Position numbers and translations under genes: made by a program | Notes under the pieces: model-generated | The model's database searches: none | The model's input: only the letters and a program-made list of their open reading frames with translations | Told to the model about the DNA's origin: nothing | In this document: one piece after another, positions 1 to 10,700 of the stretch | How positions within the stretch are numbered: the stretch's first letter is position 1 | Layout of the letters: each line of letters begins with the position of its first letter | Virus record (IMG/VR): IMGVR_UViG_3300044707_000521 | Span: 1 to 29,826 of that record | Reading direction: 5' to 3' (one strand) | Length of the DNA: 29,826 nucleotides | From: a virus

Positions 1-3000
1 ATTAATCCGATCTTGGTAATATTTAAGTTTGTTGTTAGCTATTTTACCGATAGCATCACTAAAAAAGTCAGATTTAAATTTATAAAACTCATCTTTAAAA
101 GGTTGATAAAAATACTTCCTCTGCCATTTTTCAAACTCATCCGCGGCTTCCATAAAAGCAGCTTCGTCTTCTACAGACAATGTATCATTATATGTAGCTT
201 CCAGTTTTTTAAGATCTTCTCTTTTTTGAAATAAAATCGACTCCCAATTTTTATTAGGGTTTAATAGTCTCCATACTTTTTTAATTACATATTTAGGACC
301 TTCTTTAATATCGGTATCATAATAAGATATCTCATCCTGGAAAGCTACTTTATTAGTAAACTCTTGAGGATTAGATGGATTATAACCTAACTTTTTAGCA
401 AGAGGACTAATATCATTCCACCAGGCTTCCATTCTAGATTGTGCTTCAGCCACAGTTCTATTGTAATTATCTTTAATAAACTTAGCTACACTCATTACTA
501 TAGGATCCTGATTGTACATATACCCCTCTAAGAATCCGTTTAAAGCATGACTATCTCCAAGCTTTCCTTCTAAATACATTTCTATAGACTTTTCTAAAGA
601 TTCAAATTGACCTGTATCAGTATTAAAGTTTCTAATAGAACTTTGCTTATACTTATCTTTTGTTCTTTGGATTAACCATTCAGGCATTTTTTTATCTTCT
701 AACTTCTGAATTAGGTTATCGTAATATTCTCGAATATATTCATCTAAACTCTCAAGTTGCTCAACAACTAAAGCGGTAGTAGATTTTTTATATATCTTAT
801 TAGTAATATTCTTAGCAGATTTAAGCTTACTTTCTACTAATGATAAGAAAGATACAAGATCATTTGGAATAAGTCCGTTAGTGTATTCACCACTTTCTAT
901 ATCCTTTTTCATACCTTGGATATAGTCTAACCAATAATTAATAATATCATTTTGAGTATGAGCTCGTTTTAAAAGATTTTTATCATCAATATTATTTAAA
1001 GTATCGTTAAGATCCTCAATCATATTATCTAAAGCTGTATCTAAAACTTCGATAGTTTCAACCAGGTTAGTAGCCTGATTAACAAAAAAGTTATAATCAG
1101 CTTTGAAATTAGCAAATTTACTTTCTATTTCAATTTTTACTTCTTGATCAGCTTCTCTAATAAGGTCTATATATTTATTAGCTTGATCATCTGTAAGTAC
1201 ATCCCGACCTTTTAAAAATCCTATGATATCTTCATATATTGATATTGGATTAGTATCATCGTTTATAGATTCGGTTAATCGTTTTTCTAAATCGTTAATT
1301 ACATCAGTAATCTCTTCAGATCGTTCCATCTGTTTGATTTCATTTAAAGTACCTTGTAACTTCTTACCGGTTGCTCCTAGCTTACTTTGTACTTCTTCAA
1401 ATAGCGACTTACCATTTATTGTGGCAAATAAGTCTTTTATAGTGGTTCTTGATACTCCAGGTATATTATATCCTGGTAGAGCTAATCTATCAACAAATTT
1501 GTTTACCCTACTAGATAACTCTTTTATGTTTACTACTAATTTCTCATTATCAAATTTTTCATTAATATTTTTTATGACTTTTCTATTTTCTTCTCTGAAT
1601 TCTTGAATCTCTTTATTTGTAATATCTTCAGCAGCTATAATAAAGTAATCTCCTTTAGCTAAAGACTTAGCTAAGTCATCTATTGTAGTATTAACATTTA
1701 GCTTTGATATATCTATTTTAGAACCAAATATATTTCGTAGTAACTGTTTTACTTGGTACATGAATTCTTTTAACCACTCTAATAAACTACCTTTTTTATC
1801 GGTATTTACTAATTCAGCTGCTTTACCTAAAGACCAGGTTAAAACTTCTTTTTTAAAACCCATGCTATCTTTATCTAGTTCTGGGTATTCTTCGATAACC
1901 ATTTGTTCAACAGTAGTCATCTGCCCATTATCTAGCTGGATAGTACTTGCTAAAGCTTGATTTACTAGTTTATTAAATAGCTCCGGATTATATACATATA
2001 AAGCTTCAACTAAAGCATGAGAAAACTCGTGAAATAGAGTAGCCGTAGTAAACTGATCTTTATTAAAATATACAACCCCGTTATAAAAGAATGATTTTTG
2101 AGCTAAGTATTTATCTCCTAATAGCTCTTTAGCTTCTTCATCGGTAAGAAACTCGTAAGGTACATTTAACTGTTCAGTTAATCTATTGGCTAATTGTTCT
2201 AGTTCTCCTAAAGCTTTAACATTATCATTACCTTGTATATCAAATAAACTATATAAGTTTTTATTTCTTAATCCAGGAAACATAAGCTCCTGTATAGCAA
2301 TAAGATCCTCATCTTCTGTAATTTCTGATACTAAATCTTTAGGTTCTAAAACATCTTTTTTAGGTAAAAACCCTATAGCTGATTCATTAATAAGCTTTTT
2401 AAACTTTTGAGAATCTTGTTTATACGATTTGTCTGAAAAGAAATTAGTTACATTTTCAGAACTGAAAAGTTTAGAATCAATTTGCATTAAAGTAGAAATA
2501 GCTGATTTTAAATTCTCCATCGCTTCTAAAAATTCTTCTTTCGATTTTTTTATATTTTCAGGAAGCTTTTCTGTCTTTACTACAGTAGTTTCAATTTCAC
2601 CAAATACCGGTTTTATAATAGATTTACTTATAAGTTTACTATCTTCAATTACTTTAAAGAAATTTTCGGATAAAGGAATTATGTTATTAAGAGCTTTAAC
2701 AATATAATTATATAATTTTTCTAAGAAATTTAATTTTATGTTTTCTATAACATCTACTACTACTTCTGTTTCTCCAATTTTTTCCCGAGTTTTTACAATT
2801 TCTTCATATGTTTTATCTTGTAAAGTCTGTACTTTTTCTATAAATTCAAAAATATCATTACTTCTCAAATCTGTTTTTTGAATCCATTGTTTAGGATATA
2901 ACATTAATTGTGTAGAAAAAGCTGTAAATTCCTTATATAAAGTATCATAACTTAATTCTCCACCTTTATTATATCCTGAACCAAATACTTGGTCCATCAT

Positions 3001-4755
3001 TTCTTTTCCGAAAGCTGTATTATAAAGCGAATCAAACGCTTTTCTTAAATCAAGTTCTTCTTCAGTACCATATGATAAAGCATGTAAAGCATGAAACGGT
3101 TCATGTAAAATAGAAGCTAATCTATTAAATACTTCTTCTTCTTTTAAAAAATTCTTAACTGGTTTAGGTTTTTTATAAGTTTTTAGCTCAAAAGGGTTAG
3201 CAAACCCAACTATTTTAACATCAAATCCTGTATCAGCCTCTGTTTCCATATCTGACATATAATATTGCCCAGATATGTTATTAAAATTAATATTTAGCCA
3301 ATTAAAATTACCTGAAAAGAAATAATCTAAATGAGATATTCCGTTAGATAACTTTTTATCTTTAAACTTTTTAGTTATTCTTTCTTTAGCTGTTTTAAGA
3401 AACTCTTCATAAGGCTTGGCAAAAAGCTCAACAGTTTGCCAATTGTATTGTCTAATAGATTCCCTCCATTTAGATAACTCGATAGTGTCCGAATTACCTG
3501 TCCAGTTATATGAAATATTTTCTAAAGCATAATCAAAATCTCCAAACACAAGTTTTTGTAATTCTTCGTAATCTATATTATTATGTTCAGCATATTTTCT
3601 TACATTTTCTTCTTCTGAAGAAGGCTTAAAATATCCAGTGCTGTTTAAGTAGTAAGCGATAGCTTTACGTAATTGTTTGGTAGTCATAGATGTATGATCA
3701 ATAACTACATTTTCTCCCCATTCTACCCTCAATACTTTCTTTACACCTCCGGTTCTATCATAATTTTTAAAAGAAACTCCTTGTAATTTTTTGCCTGTAA
3801 TTTTTTCTATTTCTGTTAATAGTCCTAATTTTGGAAGTTTGAATTTTACACTATTCTGTAATGTAATAGACGCATTAACATTTGTACTATCTTCAGGCGA
3901 ATATGTTGTATTTATATAATCCCACATATCATTTGGAAAAAGTTCTAACATTTTTCCAATTTCATCTAAATTTATTTTAAGAGAAGTTTCTTCCGGATTT
4001 AAAAACTTAATAGCATCATAAAGATATTTTTTAGCTTGAGCTACATACTTAGCCTTAGAGGGTTTCTCACGATATAAAACAAATGCTATACTTCTATTAG
4101 CATTAAATATCTTAGTTGGTGTATATTCTAATCCATATTTACTAGCAATATCAGATTTAACATCTTTTGTAGTATGTAAAACTCTTACATTAGTAGCTAA
4201 AACTTCTTCTTTATTTTTATCTAATATATTGTATAAATTAGATTTTTTGTTTTTGTTAGCTTTAATATAAATTAAATCTACATATTCATTATAACCTTGA
4301 AACTCTTGACCAGTTCTTTCATATTTAGTTATAATTTTTGTAACTTTAAATTCATTTGGAAAAGCTTTTTCTTTATCTAAAATATAAGCAAATCTTGCAG
4401 CATCTTTAGAATTTAAAAAAACATAGGATTGTCCTCCTTTAAATTCAAATTTTTCATCTTCTTGATTTGTAAGTAACTCATACTCAATTGTATTTTGAAG
4501 ATTATCTTTTTCTTTATCAATAAGCTGAACTAACTCTTCATTTATTTTGAGAGGACTTTTAATAAGTTCTGGAGTATATGTACCAAACAGTTCTTCTTTA
4601 AATGTGTTATATACCTCATCAGGATTCCTAAATTCGTTATACATCATATAATCCTTTACTGCGTAGAAGAACGGATTAGTAAACCCTCTTGTTTTCAGGG
4701 CTTCTACTTGGTTTTTAAACTCGGGAGAACTAAAATTAAAGCATGCTTGTGACAT
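1..4755 (-). CDS. Giant cargo-type protein with two zincin protease motifs (partial, C-terminus beyond window)
   Basis: The frame is open from the ATG at 4755-4753 to base 1 without a stop, giving the first 1585 codons. It starts 5 bases after the stop of the RNA polymerase giant, so it belongs to the same transcription unit. Two zinc-protease motifs are visible: HEPFH at residues 551-555, with a possible third ligand E609 in KEFTAF, and HEFSH at 909-913, with a possible third ligand E970 in KEVLTW. Each is followed by an amphipathic helix (FLEKLYNYIVKAL and EWLKEFMYQVKQLL), as in the zincins of phage polyvalent proteins. I recognise nothing in residues 1-520. The stretch after about residue 1050 looks helical and charged, without a known motif. 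No DxDxD polymerase loop is present in the visible part. By position it is probably a virion-packaged partner of the RNA polymerase. The molecular role is inferred; the reading frame and the two motifs are certain. Confidence 0.9.
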   Translation of the reverse strand, partial: MSQACFNFSSPEFKNQVEALKTRGFTNPFFYAVKDYMMYNEFRNPDEVYNTFKEELFGTYTPELIKSPLKINEELVQLIDKEKDNLQNTIEYELLTNQEDEKFEFKGGQSYVFLNSKDAARFAYILDKEKAFPNEFKVTKIITKYERTGQEFQGYNEYVDLIYIKANKNKKSNLYNILDKNKEEVLATNVRVLHTTKDVKSDIASKYGLEYTPTKIFNANRSIAFVLYREKPSKAKYVAQAKKYLYDAIKFLNPEETSLKINLDEIGKMLELFPNDMWDYINTTYSPEDSTNVNASITLQNSVKFKLPKLGLLTEIEKITGKKLQGVSFKNYDRTGGVKKVLRVEWGENVVIDHTSMTTKQLRKAIAYYLNSTGYFKPSSEEENVRKYAEHNNIDYEELQKLVFGDFDYALENISYNWTGNSDTIELSKWRESIRQYNWQTVELFAKPYEEFLKTAKERITKKFKDKKLSNGISHLDYFFSGNFNWLNINFNNISGQYYMSDMETEADTGFDVKIVGFANPFELKTYKKPKPVKNFLKEEEVFNRLASILHEPFHALHALSYGTEEELDLRKAFDSLYNTAFGKEMMDQVFGSGYNKGGELSYDTLYKEFTAFSTQLMLYPKQWIQKTDLRSNDIFEFIEKVQTLQDKTYEEIVKTREKIGETEVVVDVIENIKLNFLEKLYNYIVKALNNIIPLSENFFKVIEDSKLISKSIIKPVFGEIETTVVKTEKLPENIKKSKEEFLEAMENLKSAISTLMQIDSKLFSSENVTNFFSDKSYKQDSQKFKKLINESAIGFLPKKDVLEPKDLVSEITEDEDLIAIQELMFPGLRNKNLYSLFDIQGNDNVKALGELEQLANRLTEQLNVPYEFLTDEEAKELLGDKYLAQKSFFYNGVVYFNKDQFTTATLFHEFSHALVEALYVYNPELFNKLVNQALASTIQLDNGQMTTVEQMVIEEYPELDKDSMGFKKEVLTWSLGKAAELVNTDKKGSLLEWLKEFMYQVKQLLRNIFGSKIDISKLNVNTTIDDLAKSLAKGDYFIIAAEDITNKEIQEFREENRKVIKNINEKFDNEKLVVNIKELSSRVNKFVDRLALPGYNIPGVSRTTIKDLFATINGKSLFEEVQSKLGATGKKLQGTLNEIKQMERSEEITDVINDLEKRLTESINDDTNPISIYEDIIGFLKGRDVLTDDQANKYIDLIREADQEVKIEIESKFANFKADYNFFVNQATNLVETIEVLDTALDNMIEDLNDTLNNIDDKNLLKRAHTQNDIINYWLDYIQGMKKDIESGEYTNGLIPNDLVSFLSLVESKLKSAKNITNKIYKKSTTALVVEQLESLDEYIREYYDNLIQKLEDKKMPEWLIQRTKDKYKQSSIRNFNTDTGQFESLEKSIEMYLEGKLGDSHALNGFLEGYMYNQDPIVMSVAKFIKDNYNRTVAEAQSRMEAWWNDISPLAKKLGYNPSNPQEFTNKVAFQDEISYYDTDIKEGPKYVIKKVWRLLNPNKNWESILFQKREDLKKLEATYNDTLSVEDEAAFMEAADEFEKWQRKYFYQPFKDEFYKFKSDFFSDAIGKIANNKLKYYQDRIN
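1733..2087 (-). other. Zincin-like metalloprotease domain 2 of the left-edge giant
   Basis: HEFSH lies at 2031-2017 (H909, E910, H913) in TATLFHEFSHALVEAL. It is preceded by the short strand NGVVYFN, which is typical just before the zincin helix. E970 in KEVLTW is the likely third ligand. A terminal helix LLEWLKEFMYQVKQLL follows. All key residues of a gluzincin-type site are present, so activity is plausible. Domain limits are approximate. Confidence 0.75.
2700..3168 (-). other. Zincin-like metalloprotease domain 1 of the left-edge giant
   Basis: HEPFH lies at 3105-3091 (H551, E552, H555), inside the helix LASILHEPFHALHALSYG. An extra H558 follows one turn later. E609 in LYKEFTAF sits at the right distance to be the third zinc ligand. 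The closing helix FLEKLYNYIVKALNNI occupies the place where the same fold in the neighbouring giants has an amphipathic helix. The domain limits are approximate. A chance HExxH is possible, but the hydrophobic context and the shared layout make a real zincin likely. Confidence 0.7.
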
Positions 4756-4760
4756 ATATA

Positions 4761-7700
4761 CTAAGGCTTAATAAAACATTTGTTAATAAAATCGATTACA
4801 TCCTGGTCAGTTACCGGTGTAAATTTAAGTATAATTTCTTTAGGAGCCTCTGATATATCAAATCCTTTATTAATATATCCGAAATTTTCATATATCTGGG
4901 ATGAAAGATAGTTAAATCCTTCTTTATTATAAATAGTATCTACAATAGGTTTTACTTCTGTAGTTACAATAGGTTGAGTAGATGATTGAATAGTACCTAA
5001 AGCATCTATCTTTGCATCATATTCAGCATTAATTTCTTTTTGTTTATTTTGCTTATATGAAATATTTTCATTAAACAATGAAGAGATTGTTTCAGATAAT
5101 TCAAAATTATCAGGAATGCTTCCTATTTCTATAGTAGATAAACCTATCTCATCATCTTTATACTTATATGTTTTTCCAGTATTAATGTTGGTTGTAGCAA
5201 GTATGTTCATTCCTTCATCAATTAATACATTGTATCTAGATGCTATTATTCTATAGTTATTACCTTCTTTTTTTATAGGTTCACGTAAGAAAGAAGTTGA
5301 AGGTTCTCTATCATTAAAATTAAAGATAATTCCAGGAGAATCTATAAGCCCCGCAAATCCCATTTTACCAAGATTTTGGTTTACAATATCAATTTTTTCT
5401 TGGAAAGATATTATCTCATACTGTTTTAATTTTTCTTTTCTTTCTTTATTAAGTGCTTCTTTAGTAGATGATTGAGTAGGAGCTTGGGTAACAGATGGTA
5501 TTACATTAGAAAATCCTTGAGCTATAGGAGTAAACAATGGTACAATACCTAGACCCATATAATCCTTTATAGCCTGTATTTTACTATCTACCATGTTTTT
5601 AAAAGATTCTAGATCTTCTTTAGTATTTAACTTTATATATTGTTTATCGGACCATAACTCAAACAATACAGTTTTAGCTGAATATTTTGTATTGGGGAAT
5701 AATTGATAATCTAACTGGTCGATAGGAATATGAACTCTAGTTTTATTATTAGCTGTTGTACCGCCGATAATCTGATATTTACTTAATCTAGAATCGGTTA
5801 GGTCTTTACCTACCTTACTCAAATTACCTTTTACATAATTAAATTCTCCATACATATTATCTCCTACAGGGTTATCAATAACAATAGCCTCGAATCTTTC
5901 TACCGGTTGTGGTCTTTCTTTATTAAACATTACCCTCAAACTATTCGAATCGGTAATTTCCCAATTCTTAGTTATGTATCTGGTTAGATTAGATCTATAA
6001 TTTAGATCTACAAATTTTTGTTTATAAATATTTAATACTGAGTTATTTAAAGTTTTATTTAAATCTTTAATAGGTTCTTCAAGTAATTTCATAACCTTAG
6101 AATCTCTAGCTACAGTAAATGTTAAATCTGTTTTTTTACTATAATTACCTTGTAAATAAGCCATTATACTAAACTGAGAAAAGAATCTGCTTATATACTC
6201 ATTTAAAGATTGGTCATCTACTTTTTTAATAGCCGGGTTAGCTAAGTCTGATAGCTGATTAGTTATATTATCTTTTTCAACGGGTGTGTTAATTGTTGAA
6301 ATAAAAGCCAGATTATTTATACCGGCACTTTCTTTCAAAACTAATTGTGTTAAAATAGGATAGTCTTCACTAGATAAATCAGGTAAATTCTCAAATCTTT
6401 TAGCGTATGAATTTTGACCCTGGAACATATAATAATAGTTATATGTATTAAATAAAGCTCTTTGAACTAAGAAGTTCTCGTAAGCTACCATAGGATCTTT
6501 TTTATCTTTTAATAGTTCTTTGTATTCATAATCATTTTGATAAGACTCCGGAGTATTATAAATACTTCTAAGTACTTCTCTTTCAATGACAAACTTTTCA
6601 AATTGATCATAGTTACTAAATACTGATTCAGATTCAACTCCAGCTAGTTTTATTGGAAGTTTAGTTAGTTCATTGTATTTATCTATATTTTTGCTAGTAT
6701 ATAGCTTATTAGTGTAAACAAAGTTTAGAATCTTTTTATCTATATAGATAACGCCGTCTTTTACAAAAGCTCCTAATTTTACTTTTCGAGTTTCCTTAAT
6801 AGGAAACTTTTTTTCATTTTCTTCTTTTGTATATCCCTTATAGTAATTGGTTTCACCAGATCTATCATATTGAGTATTAACTGATTGAAGTATATTTTGA
6901 AATACAAAGGGTACTAACTTATCAATAAAATTTTCATAAAATTCATCAGGAGTAAATCTAGTATTTTCAATAATATATTCATAATTTGTAGGATCCTGCC
7001 CTGAAATTAACATTATATCATCATTCATTAATGATGTAATATAATCTAACAATACAGGATTAGTTCTTAATGATAACAAGGTCTTACCAAACATATTTAA
7101 AGCTAATTCTGTAGGATTATATTTAGTTTGAACTGTATCCTTAACAGCTTGATCCCACAAACCTCTTGGTATAAACTTCTTATCTTCAATAGTTTCGATT
7201 TTAGATTTAAGTTTTAATACATCATAAAAGCTAACTTGACGTTTAGTATCAAAGTTTAATAAGTTTGTAAACTTACTTATACCGTCCGACATATCCTCTA
7301 TATGAAAGAAATGTATAAGTCTATCAATATCAGTTTGATTATATTCAGGAACATAACTTTTACCATCTCTTTTTATTTTGGCTCTTTCAGCTTCTATCCT
7401 TTGCTTTAATATAGCACTATCTGTAAAATTTTTATTGTTCTTATTATCATTTATTACTTCAGTATAAAGAGGGTCCATAAACTGAGCATTTCTCTGATTT
7501 CTAAACATAGAAGAATACTTATTTATAAGTTTTTCTCTAGCTCTATCTTTATTTTCCCAAAACTTTTTACTAGGAGCTTTACCATCATATAATTTTGCAT
7601 TAGGTCCGGAAAACTTATTTTTATAATCTAAGTATTCTAATATAATAGGTTGATTAATAAAATAAACAGCTTCCTCAAGCGGTACACCCGCTTTAATTAA

Positions 7701-10700
7701 AAAAGTTAAAGCTGTTGCTGTATCTCTAGTAGCGTTGATATCATAAACCCAAGCATCTTTAGCAACGTCTACCCAACCGTTTATAAATTGAGATAATACT
7801 TCAGGAATATCTAAATCTTCTGAATTTAGGCTAGATAATAATATAGCATCAAAAGGTTTAATTTCTCGTATGATTTTCCTATTTTTATCTTCCCCTACTT
7901 TAACTTGTTCATTTACCCGTTTTTTATTAAATTGTGAAAATAATAAAGTATGTACATGTTCATTAAACTGGAGTCGGCCCCTACTATATTGTGTAATAGG
8001 TTGAACATACATTCCTATTTTATTAAACGCCGCATTAGCAGCATTTTGAATAGCTCCGATACCTAATCCTCCCATAGCCATACTATTAGCTATACGGACA
8101 TCTTCATTAAAGTTATATTCAAATATGTTTGTCGGAGTAGCAGATTTAATTTCAGCTAAACCTTGTTTTTCATCTGTAGCTAAGTATTTTATCAAGTATG
8201 TACCATTAGGTAATATTAAAGATGAAAAGTTATCAGGTCTTAAAATTATATCAATCATACTTTTCATTAATTCATTCTGCGCACCTTCATTTCCTTTAGA
8301 AGCTAGTTCTTCTTCTAACTCTATTTTCTTATTAGTAAGCTCTTCAATACTTTTATTTCTAGTTTCTAAGGCTAATTTAAAACTTGGGATTCTAGAAGCT
8401 ACTTCTTTTTCTTTTTGAGCATATTCTAATATTATTTCAAACTTTTGATTTTCTAGCTGGTCTTTTTCTTCTTCTATATTACTACTAGCTATCTTATCAT
8501 TAAGTGCTTTTATTTTTGTTTTACGCTCATTATGAAGGGATTGTAATAGTTTTTGTTGAGTTGTATTCAACCCATTCCAGAATATATTCTGAACTTCTTC
8601 AATACCATCGGTTAAGTCCTTTATTTCTGTTTTAAGCTGTGATAATTTTTTAGTAGATCTTTCAATAAATGGAGTAAGCTTTACTGAGTCTATAGTCTTT
8701 AATATACTAGGCATTAATACAGTAAGCTTATCAATATCAAAGTCTGATCCGGCTTTAGCTACAATACTACTTGGAGGAATAATCATATTACCAGCGTTTT
8801 CTGGTAAGAATTCATATACTTCCATTACTTCCATAGAGTTAGGTCCTTGTACAGGGATCCGTACACCGACCATTGTAATAAGTTCTCTATTATCTTTTAA
8901 CCATTCTTCATTTTTGATTAACTGGTTTAAAGCCTGAATACGAGTTAGTTGAGGATTTTCTTTTACTAATTGTTTTACAGATTTATGATCTAGCAATTTT
9001 TTAAAGTCTCCTTGTAAGGCTATTTTAACTTTCATAGCCCGTATCCATATAGTCTTTCCTTTAGAATCTTTAACTTCTGTATAACTAGTCAAATTGTCGT
9101 TATCTCCGTACTGTTCTAATTGTTCTTCAGTAGGATTAGTAAACTGTGATTTAATACCACCATAGTTTTCAAATCCGGTATTAGCCGCTAATATCAAAGC
9201 TTCTCCTTTAAGCTTAGCTTTAATAATGTTACGATCTACAATATTATTTATAACCTTTTCAATGTTTTGTGCATTTGGTGATATAGATAAATCAGAACTA
9301 ACCTCAAAATATTCTAATTCTGTAGCCGAATATTGTTTAAAATCCTTCTTAAGTCTATCAATAAGTTTTTGTACATTACCATCAATAGGTTGATAATTTT
9401 CATCTAAACCATATTTTTCTCTTAAGTTTAATGTAGATCTTTGTATTAATTGATCAATCTTTTCTAAATAAGCTTTACTTAGGTTATACTCAGTATAAGT
9501 AGTTTTCTTATCTTCAGATAAGTTTTCCCAAGCTTCAAGTCGTTTTGTTACTTGTTCCGGAGTTCTTCTAACACCAAAAGAAACTGGCATAAAGGCTACT
9601 GGAGCTCCATCAGAATATAAACCGATTTCAGCTAATTTTTTTAACTGGGTTGAAAAAGTTACAGTATTTTTATAATATTCATTAGTAGCTACTTGTTCTC
9701 CAAAATACGCAGAAAATATCTTATTGACAGTAAACTTAAAGTTAGGATCAGCAAATACTGATTTACGATCGGTAATATCTCCTTTATAAAACCCATCGGA
9801 TGATTTTCCTACTGGAGCAAAGTTACCTATTTTAGAGCCAGATTTAACTGTAACATAGTCAATACCTTGCTCAATCATTCTATCATGAAGTAACCTAAGA
9901 TTAGAATTATTACCTATAGTACTTGGAACTAAGGGTAATAACGAAAACTTATGAAATCCTATTAGACTATATCCAGCATCGATATTAGCATAAGGTCCCC
10001 AATATTGCATCTTTTTTATAGGGAAGAACTCTAGGAAATCTGAAATACTTGTAGATACCTCACCTGTTAGAATCTTATTAAATAGGTCATCCTGTTCTTT
10101 AGTCCACTTCCCTCCTATACCTTCTGAAATACGTTTATAAGCTGGTAAAGTAATCCATCCTTGAGCATCATCTTCAGTCATCTCTGTATAAGCGCTTAAA
10201 AGATTATCGGCTTCTTTTTCAGCTGCTTCTTGAGAAATCTTTTTATCAGTTTTTATTTTATTAACTATATACTCTTTATATTGATCAAAGTAATATGATT
10301 TTAATTCGGCATCGGCTAATATAACTGAATTGAAAAAGTTTACATCAACTGCTGAATTAGTTATAGCCTTTTGAATATCAATACCTTTATAATTTTCTAA
10401 ACCTGGTACTGTAGGATTAGAGAACATGTTACTATAAGCATTGATATATTTTTCATTAGTTTTTTGATTTTCTTGATATTTTTGATAGCCTATATCAGTT
10501 CTTGAAGCTAGTTTAGTAGAAGTACCTCCAGCATCACGTTTAGTAAAATCCATAGCACTTTTATATTGTGCCATATCTCCATAAAACAAATTGATAATTT
10601 CAAACTTATTTACAAAATCATTTATCCAAAATAGTCTAATAAGATCATTTATTTTAGTAGTATATTTAGAATTATCGTTATCTAAAAATCTAGCTAAATT

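Noticed and set aside
13-2707. Five plus-strand open frames of 66-127 codons
   Set aside because: They are antisense to a continuous minus-strand frame of 1585 codons and have low-complexity Ser/Phe/Leu-rich translations typical of antisense shadows.
3532-3540. DFD in GDFDYALEN of the left-edge giant as a second polymerase loop
   Set aside because: The third aspartate and the beta-prime-like residues before the loop are missing; it is a chance string.
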